Shown here: positions 29,600 through 41,153 of the stretch, one piece after another
How positions within the stretch are numbered: position 1 is the first letter of the stretch
Layout of the letters: every line of letters begins with the position of its first letter
Assembly (NCBI GenBank): GCA_016748015.1
Contig: JAAOMT010000372.1
Span: forward strand, 241,400 to 305,399
From: Geosiphon pyriformis
Lineage: Eukaryota > Glomeromycota > Glomeromycetes > Archaeosporales > Geosiphonaceae
DNA: 64,000 nucleotides
Reading direction: 5' to 3'
Notes under the pieces: generated by a model
Database searches by the model: none
Seen by the model: the letters and a program-made list of their open reading frames with translations, nothing else
What the model was told of the DNA's origin: nothing
Translations under genes and position numbers: made by a program

Positions 29600-30970
29600 T
29601 GTGCTATGAACAGGGCAATCATTGAAGATTGTTCCATATTAATTTTGTAAGATATAAGCAAAACTTTGTTGACTAAAAAGGATTCTTTCCACTGACTAGA
29701 GAATTTATTACCATAGACATTGTCTCTGTCTGAATGGTATTCTAAAACTAAGTCACCAACACTTAAGAAAAGTGTTTTATATGTTTTCTTTTTCTTAAGC
29801 TTCTCTTGGAATTGTTTTATCTTTTCAAAGACAATTATTCATGCTTCTACTAATGAATCAAGAATAGTACTAAGTCTTCTTTGCAAAATGTCTTTGTAAT
29901 TCTCTATTGTTATTTCTTCAAAGGGTATTGTCTCAATGTCAGTTTCTATTGGTAGAATTGCCATTCGTCTATAGAGTAGATAAAAGGGTTCATAACTTGT
30001 TATGTCATGATTTACAGTTCTATAAGCAAACAAAGCTGAAGGCAGTACTTTGTTCCATAAGTTTGTTTCTTCGCTGGTTTTGGTTAGAGTTTCACATAGT
30101 GTTCTATTGAAATGTTCCACTAGGCTGTTTGTTTGGAGGTGATAAGGAGAGGAAAGTTTGTAACATATTCCCATTTTTCTGCAAAGTTCTTCAACAAATG
30201 TACTGAGAAAAGCTCTTCCTCTGTCAGATAAAAGTTCTTTGGGACAGTCATGGCAACAAATAATATCTTCATAAATGAAATTGGCTATTGAGACTGCTGT
30301 TTGGTCTGAAGTGGCTCTTGCTTCTACCCACTTTGTAAGATAGTTGGTAGCTGTGATAATGTATCTGTTGCCATCAGGAGTTATTGTTAAAGGTCCAACA
30401 ACATCTATACCAATTCTGTCAAAGAGTTAACCAACAGAAATTGGATGGATATCTTCTTTGCAATTGGGTTTTTCTCTTTTTTGGCAGATATCACAGGTTT
30501 TGATATATTTAGCAATGTCTTTTCCCAAGGTAGGCCAATAATAGCAAGCTAGAGTTTTCTGAATTGTTTTTGTTTTTCCAAAGTATCCAGCTAATGGATC
30601 AGTGTGCATATTGTAGATTACAAATTTTCTTTCTTCAAATCTGATGACTCTCTGGTGGCAGTCAGAATCTTTTTCTATTTCTTTTATAAAGTTGGTTCTG
30701 ACAAATCAAATAGAAATTTGATTGTTTGCACAAATGTTCTCTTTGTTGTCATGTGTATTTTGGTGGATATTGTTCTTTATCCAAAAATTCTATTAAGACA
30801 AAGTAATTGTCCAAGTCCATTATCGTGTTTGTCAAAAAGGGGGAATTACTAATAATTAAGTTGGTTTGGTTTGAGAGGGTTGTTTTGTCACTGGATGGTA
30901 AGTCTGGAAAGAGCATTGGCGTTTTGATAATTAGCTCCTTTGCAATGTTGAATATTATAGTCAAATTCAT
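29600..30970 (-). pseudogene. Integrase, family A copy A2
   Basis: It contains the zinc domain (HTDPLAGYFGKT, CDICQKRE) and a core with GIDVVGPL (first Asp), LLSDRGRAF (second Asp) and NSLVEHFNRTL (Glu). All three acidic residues are kept. Part of the zinc-domain His pattern is lost (GYFG where A3 has RHFG). The C-terminal part includes VGDLVLEYHSDRDNVY. Several frames (30427-30609, 29839-30174) are separated by stops and a shift near 30700. Confidence 0.85.
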
Positions 30971-30979
30971 CCAAGTGGA

Positions 30980-31625
30980 GTATCCAGCAAGTTATCTATT
31001 TGTGTTCTAGCCTTTTTTTGTTGTGCAGCCAAACCAAAGCTTGGTGATCTGTTACCACCAAAAACTTCACACCAAGAAGATACTTACTTTAGTAACTGGT
31101 GGACCATACTACTGCTAAGCATTCTTGTTCAGTGACTGAATAGTTCTGTTCTGCTGGGGAAAGGGTTCTACTGGCATAGGCTATAGCATGTTTTTTGCTA
31201 TTTTCATCTTTCTGGGAGAGAACAGCACCAAGTCCAAAGCCAAATGCATCAGTGTGGAAGATAAAGAGTCGATCTAAATCAGGTTGCTTGAGGATAGATT
31301 CTGTAACCAGTTTTTTCTTTAAAGTTTCAAAGGCTTTTTGCTGATGTGTTTCCCAATGGTAATTGACATTTTTTCTAAGTAGCTGATTAAGAGGAGAGGC
31401 GATTTTGGAGAAATTCTTGACAAATTTGCGATAATAAAAGGCCAAACCAAGAAAAGAGCATAGTTTATAAATGTTCATTGGTTGTTTGATGTTTTGGACT
31501 TTTTCAACTTTGGCTGGGTTCATCTTTTGTGATAAAATGACCAAGGAACTGGGTGGATTGTCTTTCAAAAAAAGATTTGATTGGGTTGATCTTGAGGCCA
31601 GCATTTTTGAAGAGGTCAATGAAAA
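30980..31625 (-). pseudogene. RNase H and RT thumb, family A copy A2
   Basis: RNase H is recognised by FHTDAFGFGLGAVLSQ, AYASRTLSPAEQNYS and EQECLAVVW. The connection is FLGLAFYYRKFVKNFSKIASPLNQLL. It is frameshifted in places. The frame breaks at about 31625, where the sequence switches to ORF3 of A3. Confidence 0.83.
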
Positions 31626-31860
31626 GTATAGAAGGTGTTTTGAATGTTTTGATCCAGAAAATAATTGTTTATGTTGATTGAAGATACCTCTGTTTTGGAA
31701 ATGGTGCATTTATTTATATTTGATTTTTGCTGATTATTTGAGTCAATATTACCACAACAGGCAGCCAATCAGATTGTTTATGATATTTCTTGAGTCGTGT
31801 CTTATGAACAGGACGATTATTGAAGATTGTTCTGAATTGATCTTAAATAATATAAGAACC
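31626..31860 (-). pseudogene. ORF3 N-terminal fragment, family A copy A3
   Basis: It matches the N-terminal third of ORF3 in A1 and A2 (in A1 the FLDQNIQNAF block), then ends at the A2 junction. Only this piece remains. Confidence 0.6.
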
Positions 31861-31880
31861 ATTGTTTAAAACTTTGTTAA

Positions 31881-32918
31881 CTATAAAAGGTTCTTTCCAT
31901 AAACATTGTCTCTGTCAGAGCAGTATTCTAGTACCAAGTTACCAACACTTAAAAAAAATGTTTTATAGGTTTTTTTTTTCTTAAGCTTTTCTTGAAACTG
32001 TTTTATCTTTTCAAAAGCAATTATTTGTGCTTTTACCATGGAGTTAAAAATGGTACCAAGTCTTCTTTGCAAAATGTCTTTGTAATTTTCTATTGTGATT
32101 TCTTCAAAGGGTATTGTTTCAATGTTAGTTTTTATTAGTAGTATTGCCATGTGTTCATAGAGCAGATAAAAAGGTTTATAACTTGTTATGTCATGATTCA
32201 CAGTTCTATAAGCAAACAAAGCTGAAGACAGTACTTTGTCTTATAAGTTTGTTTCTTCACTAGTTTTGGCTAAGGTTTCACATAGTGTTTTATTAAAACG
32301 TTCCATTAGGCCATTTGTTTGGGGGTAATAAAGGGAGGAAAGTTTATGATGTATTCCTATTTTTCTACAAAGTTCTTCAACCAGTATACTGAGAAAAGCT
32401 CTTCCTCTATCAGATAAAAGTTCTTTGGGACAGCCATGATGGTAAATGATATCTTCATAAATGAAATTGGCTATTGAGACTGCTGTTTGTTTTGGAGTGA
32501 CTCTTGCTTCTACTCACTTTGTAAGATAGTTGGTAGCTGTAATAATGTATCTGTTGCTATCAGAAGTTATTATTAAAGATCTAACAATATCTATACCAAT
32601 TATGTCAAATGGTTGACCAACAGAAGTTGGATAGATATCTTCTTTGTGATTGGGTTTGCCTTTTCTTTGGCAGATGTCACAGGTTTTGATGTATTCAGCA
32701 ATATCCTTTCCCAAGGTAGCCCAATAATAATGAGCTAAAGTTTTCTGAATTGTTTTTGTTTTTCCAAAGTGTCTAGCTAATAAGTCAGTATGCATATTGT
32801 ATATTACAATTTCTCTTTCTTCAAATTTGATGACTCTTTGGGGGCAGTCAGAATCTTTTTTGTTTCTTTTATATAATTGGTTTTGGCAGATCAAATAGAA
32901 ATTTAATTGTTTGTGCAA
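31881..32918 (-). pseudogene. Integrase, family A copy A3
   Basis: The zinc domain is HTDLLARHFGKT...CDICQRKG with the His-His spacing intact. The core contains GIDIVRSL (first Asp present, GPL changed to RSL) and a downstream LLSDRGRAF segment near 32400. The Glu-containing motif near 32310 is interrupted. The C-terminal frame (31881-32219) is open. Stops occur near 32220 and 32513. Confidence 0.83.
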
Positions 32919-33049
32919 ATGTTTTTTTTGCTGTCAAGTGTATTCTGATGGGTATTGTTCTTTACCCAAAAATTCCATTAAGGCAGAGTAGTTGTCCAAG
33001 TCTATTATTGTGTTTGTTTGTAAAAAAGTTATTAATAATTAAGTTGGTT

Positions 33050-34182
33050 TGGTTTGAGAGATTGTACTATTACTGAATGATAAGTTTAGAGAGAACATCT
33101 GTGATGATTTGCTTCTTTGCAGTATTGAATATTATAGTCGAATTTATTCAAGTAGAATATTCAGTGAGTTATTCGTTTGTGTTTTAGCTTCTTTTTATTG
33201 TGCAGCCAAACCAAGGCTTAATGATCTGTTACTATTAAGAATTTTGCATCAAGAAGATATTGATCCCAGTAGCTAGTAGCCCAAACTACTGCTAAACATT
33301 CTTGTTTAGTAACTGAATAGTTCTTTTCTGCTGGTGTGAAAAATCTACTGGCATATGCTATGGCATGTTCTTTGCCATTTTCATTTTTTTGTGAAAAGAC
33401 AGCACCAAGTCCATAACCAGATGCATCAGTGTAGAGGATGAAAGGTTGATCCAGATCTGGTTGCTTGAGAATTGGTTCAGTAACAAGTTTTTTTGTTGAT
33501 CAGTGCCCCAGTGATAATTGACATTTTTTTTGAGTAGCTAATTGAGAAAAAAGACAATTTTGGAGAAATTCTTGATAAATTTGCAATAGTAAAAGGCCAA
33601 ACTAAGGAAAGAGTGTAGTTTAGGAACATTCATTGGTTGTCTAATGTTTTGGACTTTTTCAACTTTAGCTGAGTCAGAGAAGATTCTATCTTTTGTAATA
33701 AAATGACCAAGGAACTGGGTGGATTGGTGTCCAAAGAAAGATTTAATTAGATTGGTCTTGAGGCCAGCATTTCTAAGCAGGTTAAAAATCTTCTATAAAT
33801 GTTCAAGATGTTCATCCCAGGTTTTTGAATATACCATTATGTCATCCAAGTAAACCAGAACAAAATTTTCTTTTACTGATTCAAACACTTTATTCATTAG
33901 TCATTAAAAGATGGAAGGAGCATTGGTGAGACCAAAAAGCATGACTGTGAATTCATAGGTGCCATACTTGGTAATGAAGGCAGTTTTTTTTCTGCTTTCT
34001 GGATCTATCTCTACTTGCCAGAATTCAACAGTTAAATCAATGGTTGAGAAGAAAGCAGCACCATTGAATTTATCTAACATTGCATTAATTTTGGGGAGTG
34101 AGTATATGTTTCTTATAGTAATGGCATTTAGTTGGCAGTAGTCAACACAGAAGTGTAGGGTTCTACCTTTCTTGAATACCAC
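33050..34182 (-). pseudogene. RNase H and RT, family A copy A3
   Basis: RT is open at 33904-34182 (RTLHFCVDYCQLNA, STIDLTVEFWQVEI, MLFGLTNAPS). It continues with stops through the YLDD region (about 33850, LVYLDDIMVYS on the minus strand) into RNase H near 33300-33450. The frame is cut at 34182 by A1, and its N-terminal continuation is at 41824. Confidence 0.83.
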
Positions 34183-34833
34183 TGTTATGATTGAAACCTA
34201 TACTTCTTATTAATTATCGCATGTATTAGTCACTGATGTCATATGATTAGCCACACTATTTTAGAAAGTGATCATTGACCTAGTCGTTAACTTGATCATT
34301 GACCACTTTTGACAGCTATATAAGCAATGAATCTTTTAGCTGTAGAAAAGTATATAATAACAAGCATCTGAATAATCAAGAATAAATAAAATAACAACTT
34401 TCATCTTAATCCTTTTCTTATCATTAATTTTCCTTTCCCACCTTCAAGTATCTGAACATCTTAAAGATAAAAGATTACTTGTTGGCCTTTTTCTAATGTA
34501 TATAATTGTAGCATTTGAAAATTATTTGAATAAACGTGACTGAAAAGCACAAGTTGATACCTGATATTGAATTCTAAGAGTGCTGATGTAAGGCATAGAA
34601 TTATACCAGTGGTGATCAATTGTTGACAGTACAGACTATTTTTTTATCTTCAGATTTTCCAGTTATCTTTGAAAAAAATAGTGACTGAGATATTTTATAA
34701 GACTGATTTTGCACATTGAATCCATACTCATTCAATTCACTCTTTAAAGTTGAATTTCCTTTTGATTATTTCCATCATCCTACAATCCTGTTCTCTCTTG
34801 CTATCCATTAGCTTGTTACTCTAACCCATAACA
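34183..34833 (+). repeat. 5' LTR of A1
   Basis: It runs from TGTTATGA to CCCATAACA. A TATATAAG box lies at 34317-34324, about 20 bases after GATCATTGACC repeats. AATAAATAAA at 34381-34390 is a possible polyadenylation signal. Confidence 0.95.
34317..34324 (+). promoter_or_regulatory. TATA box in A1 5' LTR
   Basis: TATATAAG followed by CAATGA, conserved in all family A LTRs. It lies just downstream of repeated TGATCA/TTGACC units, as expected for a U3 promoter. Confidence 0.6.
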
Positions 34834-34839
34834 TAAAAG

Positions 34840-34855
34840 TGGTGCTCTCTGTAAG
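34840..34855 (+). other. Candidate primer binding site, A1
   Basis: TGGTGCTCTCTGTAAG begins six bases after the LTR end. A0 has TGGTGCTCCCTGTGAG. The first eight bases match the family B site. tRNA identity is unknown. Confidence 0.5.
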
Positions 34856-34885
34856 GTTGTTAAAATTCACTTATTTCCTTATTGT

Positions 34886-36438
34886 ATAAGTGATTATTCA
34901 TACTTGCCACAGCAATCAGAAGAACACTTTGCAGTACACAACAGAAATGACCTAGAGTTTATTGAACTCAATCCTCTGCTCTCCTGCTTGATCTGTTTTT
35001 CTGTTGAAAAATAATCCAGTAGACAATTTCAAGACTTTTGGAACTGGTTTTTGAACAAGCATTCAGCTGAAACCTATACAGCTTATATCATCTATTACTT
35101 TGATCAAGCTTATTTTGAAAACAATTTTGAAGAAAGAAATACCAGCATCAATCAGCTCTTATACTCCACAACTTTTGAACAACAGTCCCCTGATTTCAAA
35201 TATCTGAATTACCAAATCCATATTTGGATTGCTGCTCACCAATTAGCTGAAAACACCTTTGAAACAAAAAAAGAAAGTTACCAAACTGCCCCTATTTTTG
35301 ATATTTTCTCAAGTAAATCAAAGCATTCCACACAAACAGTAACTCCTGAACCAATGGTCCAAGATCCAATACAAGTAAACATCCTGGCCGCCCTCCAAGG
35401 CATACAAACTGCTTTGGAATGAAGAAACAACACTCCACTACTATTATTTAAAGGCAATGCACAAGATCCAATTGAATGGTTGGATAACTTTGAAAGAGCT
35501 GCTACAGCCAACCAATATAATGATGAGTACAAGTTTCAAATTGTTGGTGGCTACCTCCAAGGCTCTCCTGCTATCTGGTTCTCACAGAAAACTGATGCTA
35601 ATGCCCATCAAAGAATTATTAGATGGATGCCAGCAAATGCTGGAGAAAACAACACCTCTTTCACAACCCAGTTTGAAAACAAGTTCAGAACCCCAATCTT
35701 GATATCCAAGTGGTATATGGAATTAGAAAAAAAAACTCAAGGTCCTGGTAAAATTGTAACTGAATATGCTAAAGCAATTAAAAAGTTAATCAAGCATATA
35801 GACTCTGGAAGAAATTGGACAGAAGAGCAAAAGTTTTATTCCTTTACAAAAAGATTGAGAACCGATTTATCTTATGTTCTTTGGCCTCTTTTGGCCCTGA
35901 AAAACAATTCTACAATAAACATGGCCATTGAACTTGCCCAACAAATTGAAGACAACCAAAGAATACATTTGGGATCTACACTTTCAGTTTTTGCTCCTGC
36001 TTCTGTCATGGCTCCTGCCTCTTAAATGGCTGCTGCCTCTTTTGCTGTCCAAACTCAAGATCCAAATAAACAATTAATTAATAGACTCACAGCCAATCTT
36101 GCCCAATTATTAGAACCTTTGACACAAGCAGTTAGAGATAACCAACAATCACAAAGACCCAGATATGAACCATGTTTAATCAGCCTCAGCAATCTCCTTA
36201 TCAAAGACAGCAAAATTATGGTCTTCCTGTATGTTATAGATGTGGATTAACTGGACATTTCTCAAGAGATTGCAACAATCTTTCTTTATCTCCTCCAGTT
36301 TCCAGAAATAATAACAATTAAAACAATAGACCCATCAACAATAATGCTCCCAATCAAAGATCCAACCATACTAACATCAATTTCTTTGGAGAGGATCCTC
36401 TAGTTGAAGCCACAGTCTATCAGCCTTTAAACTAATAG
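34886..36438 (+). CDS. Gag polyprotein, family A copy A1 (broken)
   Basis: The expected start is ATA at 34886 (ATG in A3). Stops follow at the VEK-stop-SSRQ position, after TALE (35420) and after VMAPAS (36023). A one-base deletion near 36173 changes register, so the zinc knuckle CYRCGLTGHFSRDC and the C-terminus (VEATVYQPLN) are in another frame. The central region (RAATANQYNDEYKFQIVGGY, WTEEQKFYSFTKRLRT) resembles Retrotrans_gag. It ends at tandem TAA and TAG right after the slippery heptamer. Confidence 0.88.
36426..36432 (+). promoter_or_regulatory. Candidate -1 frameshift site (T TTA AAC) in A1
   Basis: The gag register reads CAG CCT TTA AAC then TAA TAG. T TTA AAC is a canonical slippery heptamer. 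Downstream pol (36522 onward) is in the -1 register. A short inverted repeat downstream (CTGGT with ACCAG in A0) is weakened here. Confidence 0.75.
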
Positions 36439-36521
36439 GCGCATTTCCAAAGGATGAAAGTGCAAGCCAACCAGAAAAAAACCCCTTTTTCACTTTTAAC
36501 TTAACTAATGATGACCATAAC

Positions 36522-37877
36522 ATGGATAAATTAGCAATCAACACTTCTGAATCAACCAGAAAAAAGAAAAAAGCCAAGGTTGATTTCGTTCTAGATCCCA
36601 ACAAAGCCTCAACTTCCACTGCTGATAATAATGAGCCACCAAAAGCCAAAGTTTTTAAAAACCCTCCAAAGTTGGAACCCCCAGAAATTGTACAAAAATC
36701 TGGACCCTATTTTGTTGTCAAAGATCTCATGAAAACACCAGCACACATTACCTTTGGCCAGTTAATGACCCATCCACAGTTCAGAAAAGATCTCCACAAA
36801 TCTCTAATCCTCAAGAAGAAAACACCAAAGACCAATAAATGCTCTCACCAAGCTGGACTTGCTGACAACAGCAATGTCACTTCTCTAATTTGCAAAGCAC
36901 AAATGGCTGGTTACTTCATTGACTTGATCCTAGATAGTGGATCATCTGTTAGTGTAATTGCCAAACACTTCCTTGAAGCAATTGGCAGAAAAATTGATGA
37001 GCCTTTCACCTGACTAATGACCAATGTACATGGTGACAAGAAGAAAGATCTGGGCATTGCCAAAGCTATTTCTGTCTGCATCAATGGCATCAGCATTGAA
37101 ACTGACATGGAAGTTTCTGAAGCTAAAGAATACATCATCATTGTTGGCAATAAGTGGCTCAAGAAAGCAAAAGCCTTACTCGACTATGAATTTTGTAAGC
37201 TAATCATAAGATGTGGTGAAAAACCCATTGTGATTAAATATTGCCATTGGACAACTCCTTTAGCAACCAAACAAAATCAAGAAGATAAGCAATCAGAGGA
37301 ATCAAATGATGAAGAGAGTGATAAAAAAGATGAACAAAAAGAACAAGAAGAAACTGCTGAACTTGCCTACACCACTTTCACAAGCAATGGCAAGCCACTA
37401 GACAATGTTAAAGCTGATAGAGAGGGAATCATTGTGAATAACAAGTTGATCTGCTGGCCCTACTATGATATCCTAAGAAGAATTTTTGACCAGAAGCCTG
37501 GCAAGAAAGCCAAGTACCATTATTGGTGGCATGGTCTTTGTGCCCAGTACTGGTGCAACCAACCCTTGTATTCTTCAAGTAATGAATGCAAATCATGCCT
37601 GATCTATTACAAAGATTGGGAACCAATCAGTTTAATACCTAAAGAAGAATTGAAAGAAGTTCAAAAGTCCTTTGAAAATGAACCACCTGAGATCCAATTA
37701 CTAGTTATAAAACAAAGAAAATCCTCTCCAGAAGAAAGAAAAATAGACATTGAAAATCTGCTGGCTAGAAACAGCCCAGTTATCTCAAAAGAAGGTGATA
37801 CCTCTGGACAAACTCATGTGATACAACACACTATTACCACCAGAGAAACTTGCCCTATCTATTTGAAGCCTTATTAG
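36522..37877 (+). CDS. Protease and PR-RT linker, family A copy A1 (TGA inside protease)
   Basis: There are two consecutive frames in one register. 36522-37013 carries a Lys-rich start (TRKKKKAKVDF), FGQLMTHPQFRK and the active site LILDSGSSVSVIAKHF. TGA at 37011-37013 follows EPFT. CTA and then ATG (37017) resume with MTNVHGDKKKD, the flap-like segment, and EYIIIVGNKWL, the second protease landmark. Thus the stop splits the protease between active site and flap. The linker has an acidic stretch and a Cys cluster (LCAQYWCNQ...NECKSC) of unknown role. It ends at a TAG (PIYLKPY-stop) just before RT. Confidence 0.87.
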
Positions 37878-37879
37878 TC

Positions 37880-38520
37880 CAATTGTTACAATGATGAGTT
37901 TATCAAGAAAGAGATAAACCGCATGAAAAAACTTGGATTTATACAAAAAACCAAGAGTGAATGGGCTTTTCCAGTTGTAGTGGTATTCAAAAAAGGTAGA
38001 ACTCTATGCTTCTGTGTTGACTACTGGCAATTAAATGTCATTACTGAAAGAGACATGTACCTACTTCTCAAGATTGATGCAATGCTGGACCAATTCAAAG
38101 ATGCTGTTTTCTTTTCAATTATTGATCTAATTGCTGGATTCTGGCAAGTAGAGATGAATCCAGAAAGCCGGAAGAAAACTGCCTTTATCACCAAGTATGG
38201 CACCTATGAATTTATAGTCATGCTTTTTGGTCTTACCAATGCCCCTCTCACCTTTCAATGCTTAATGGATAAAGTATTTGAATCAGTGAAAGAAAACTTT
38301 GTTCTGGTCTATTTGGATGATATAATAGTGTACTCAAAAACCTGAGATGAACACCTTAAACATTTGCAAAAGGTTTTTAATCTTTTCAGAAATGCAGGTC
38401 TCAAGATCAACCCAATTAAATCTTTCTTTGGAAGACAATCCACCCAATTTTTTGGCCATCTTATTACAAAAGATGGAATCTTCCCTGATCCAGCCAAAGT
38501 GGAAAAAGTTTAAAACATAA
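37880..38520 (+). CDS. Reverse transcriptase, family A copy A1
   Basis: Fingers and palm are open from 37923 (MKKLGFIQKTKSEWAFPVVVV, FCVDYWQLNV, SIIDLIAGFWQVEM, LFGLTNAPLTFQ) to the catalytic YLDDIIVYSKT, which is intact. TGA 38343-38345 follows, where Trp is expected (KTWDEHLKHL). Thumb continues FGHLITKDGIFPDPAKVEKV to a TAA. RT copies the element RNA within particles. Confidence 0.9.
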
Positions 38521-38639
38521 GACAACTAATAAATGTTTATGAGTTATGTTCTTTCCTTGGTTTGGCCTCCTATTATTGCAAATTTGTTAAGGATTTCTCC
38601 AAAATTGCCTTTCCACTCAATTAGCTACTCAAGAAAAAT

Positions 38640-39119
38640 GTCAACTACCATTGGAGCACATATCAGCAGAAAGCATTTGAAACTCTTAAAGAAAAATTGG
38701 TTACAGAACCTATTCTCAAGCAACCTGATCTGGATCAATCTTTCATCCTTTACACTGATGCATTTGGCTATGAACTTGGTGCTGTTCTCTCATAAAAAGA
38801 TGAAAATGGCAGAGAATATGCAATAGCCTATGCCAGTAGAACCCTTACACCAGCAGAAAAGAACTATTCAGTTACTAAACAGGAATGATTAGCAGTAGTT
38901 TGGACTACTAGCTATTGGGATAAATATCTTCTTGGTGTGAAGTTTTTGGTGGTAACAGATCACCAAGCTTTGGTTTGGCTGTGCAACAAGAAAAGATTAG
39001 AACATAAACAGATAGCCCGCTGGATACTCTACTTGGATGAATTTGACTATGATATTCAACACTATAAAAGAACTAATCATCAAAACACTGACACTCTCTC
39101 CAGACTTATCACCAAATGA
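38640..39119 (+). pseudogene. RNase H, family A copy A1
   Basis: The Ty3-type connection and RNase H are recognisable by LYTDAFGYELGAVLS (catalytic Asp), YAIAYASRTLTPAEKNYS, LAVVWTTSYWDKYL, VVTDHQALVWL and the terminal HQNTDTLSRL. There are in-frame stops near 38793 and 38887. 38937-39119 is open and ends at TGA. Confidence 0.85.
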
Positions 39120-39177
39120 CAGTACAACCTCCTAAACCAAACCAACCTAATTATTAGTAATTCTCTTACAACCAAAC

Positions 39178-40398
39178 ATGATAATAGACTTGAACAACTA
39201 CTCTGCCTTAATGAAATTTTTGGGTAAAGGACAATACCCACCAGAATATACTCGACAACAAAGAGAACATTTGTGCAAACAATCAAATTTTTATTTGATC
39301 TGCCAGAACCAATTATACAAAAGAAATAGAAAAGATCCTGACCACCCCCAGAAAGTCATAAGATTTGAAAAAAAAGAAATTGTGATCTATAACATGTACA
39401 CTAATCCATTAGCTGAACACTTTGGAAAAACAAAAACAATTCAGAAAATTCTAGCTCACTATTATTGGCCTACTTTGGAAAAAGACATTGCTAAGTACAT
39501 TAAAACCTGTGATACCTGCCAAAGAAGAGAAAAACTCAATTGCAAAGAAGACATCCATTCAATCTCTGTTGGCCAACTCTTTGACAGAATTGGTATAGAT
39601 GTTGTTGGACCATTAACAGTAACTCTTGATGACAACAGATACATTATCACAGCTACTGACTATCTTACAAAATGGGTAGAAGCAAGAGCCACCCCAGATC
39701 AAACAGCAGTTTCCATTGCTAATTTCATTTATGAAGATATCATTTGTCACTATGGCTGCCCCAAAGAACTTTTATCTGATAGAGGAAGAGCTTTTCTCAG
39801 TACACTGGTTAAAGAATTTTGTAAAAAAATAGGAATATGTCACAAACTTTCCTCCTCTTATCACCCTTAAACAAATGGCCTAGTGGAACATTTCAATAGA
39901 ATACTGTGTGAAATTTTAGCCAAAACAAGTGAAAAAACAAACTTATGGGACAAAGTATTGCCTTCAGCTTTGTTTGCTTATAGAACTGTGAATCATGACA
40001 TAACAAGTTATGAACTTTTTTACTTACTCTATGGATAAATGGTAACACTATCAATAAAAACTGATATTGAGACAATACCATTTGAAAAAATCACAATAGG
40101 GAATTACAAAGACATTTTGCAAAGAAGACTTGGTACTATTTTTGACTCATTAGTAGAAGCACAAATAGTTGCTTTTGAAAAGATAAAACAGTTTCAAGAA
40201 AAGCTTAAAAAAAAGAAAACCTATAAAACATTTTCTTTAAATATTGGTGACTTGGTATTAGAATACCGTTCAGACAGAGACAATGTCTATGATGATAAAT
40301 TCTCTAGCTGGTGGAAAGGACTCTTTATAGTCAACAAAGTTTTGAACAATGGTTCTTATATTCTTCAAGATCAATCCAGAACAATCTTTAATGATTGA
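39178..40398 (+). CDS. Integrase, family A copy A1 (shifted and stop-interrupted)
   Basis: It lies in a register one base from RT, implying an indel near 39170. The first frame (230 residues) has a zinc domain (LAEHFGKTKTIQ, CDTCQRRE), GIDVVGPLTV, and LLSDRGRAF. TAA at 39868-39870 replaces a Gln before TNGLVEHFN. The Glu motif, LFAYRTVNHDITSYE and the C-terminal GDLVLEYRSDRDNVY follow in 40039-40398. All three catalytic acidic residues can be seen. Confidence 0.87.
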
Positions 40399-40442
40399 CC
40401 TGTTCATGGTACATGACTCAAGAAATACCACAAACGATCTGA

Positions 40443-41150
40443 TTGGTTGCCTGTTATAGTAATACTAACTCAAATAATCAACAAAAATCAAGTATAAATA
40501 AACACACTATTCCCAAAACAAAGGTATCTTCAATCAACATAAACAATTATTTTCTGGATCAAAACATTCAAAATGCTTTCTATACTTTTTATGAGTATTG
40601 GATTAAAAATTATCCAAATGCTACTCTGACCATTGGAAAACAAACTACAATAACTGACAACAGTGGAACACATACTGTTATGAGACCAAAGAAAACAACT
40701 ACAAGAAGAGAAAAAATTGGTAGCAAAATGGATAAGTATTTGCTGGAAAGTATAACAGCAGCAATACTTGCACCTTCCATCACAATTGGAAAAACAATTA
40801 AAGAAATCTTGCCTATAGACAAAAACTTGTCACATGGAAGACAACTAAAACTCTATGGTCACCTTGGTGAAATTATAGAAAACATGAAGCTTATGAAGAA
40901 AACAACTTCTGAGATACAAGTGAAAATTTTGAACATTGTATGATTAGATGTCCCAAGAGTTTTGACCATTGCAAGAAGAGCCAAAACTCTAATATAAAAA
41001 TTTGGTCTCTTAGATACAAAACTCATTTTGCTTCAAGTTTTATATATCTTATTCACAAAAGACTTCAACAAACTAGTTAGCTTTGAGTTAGATAAAACCT
41101 TTCAAATAGATTACACTATAAATAATTTGATTTTGCTGGAGCTCAATTTC
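40443..41150 (+). CDS. ORF3 of family A, copy A1 (interrupted)
   Basis: The frame starts from TTG 40443 (no ATG) and is open to 40943 (NYFLDQNIQNAFYTF, IGKQTTITDNSGTHTV, KTTTRREKIGSKMDKYLLES). A stop after NIV follows, then recognisable sequence continues (DVPRVLTIARRAKTL, DFNKLVSFELDKT) to the polypurine tract beside the 3' LTR. It has the same composition and position as 28818-29570. Function unknown. Confidence 0.65.
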
Positions 41151-41153
41151 TTT

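Larger units (their letters stand above)
28193..31625 (-). mobile_element. Family A copy A2 (3' half)
   Basis: It contains a 3' LTR, ORF3, integrase, RNase H and the end of RT, all minus-strand. The element stops near 31625 in the RT thumb region and passes directly into ORF3 of copy A3 in the same orientation. This implies a deletion or recombination between neighbouring copies. Confidence 0.88.
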
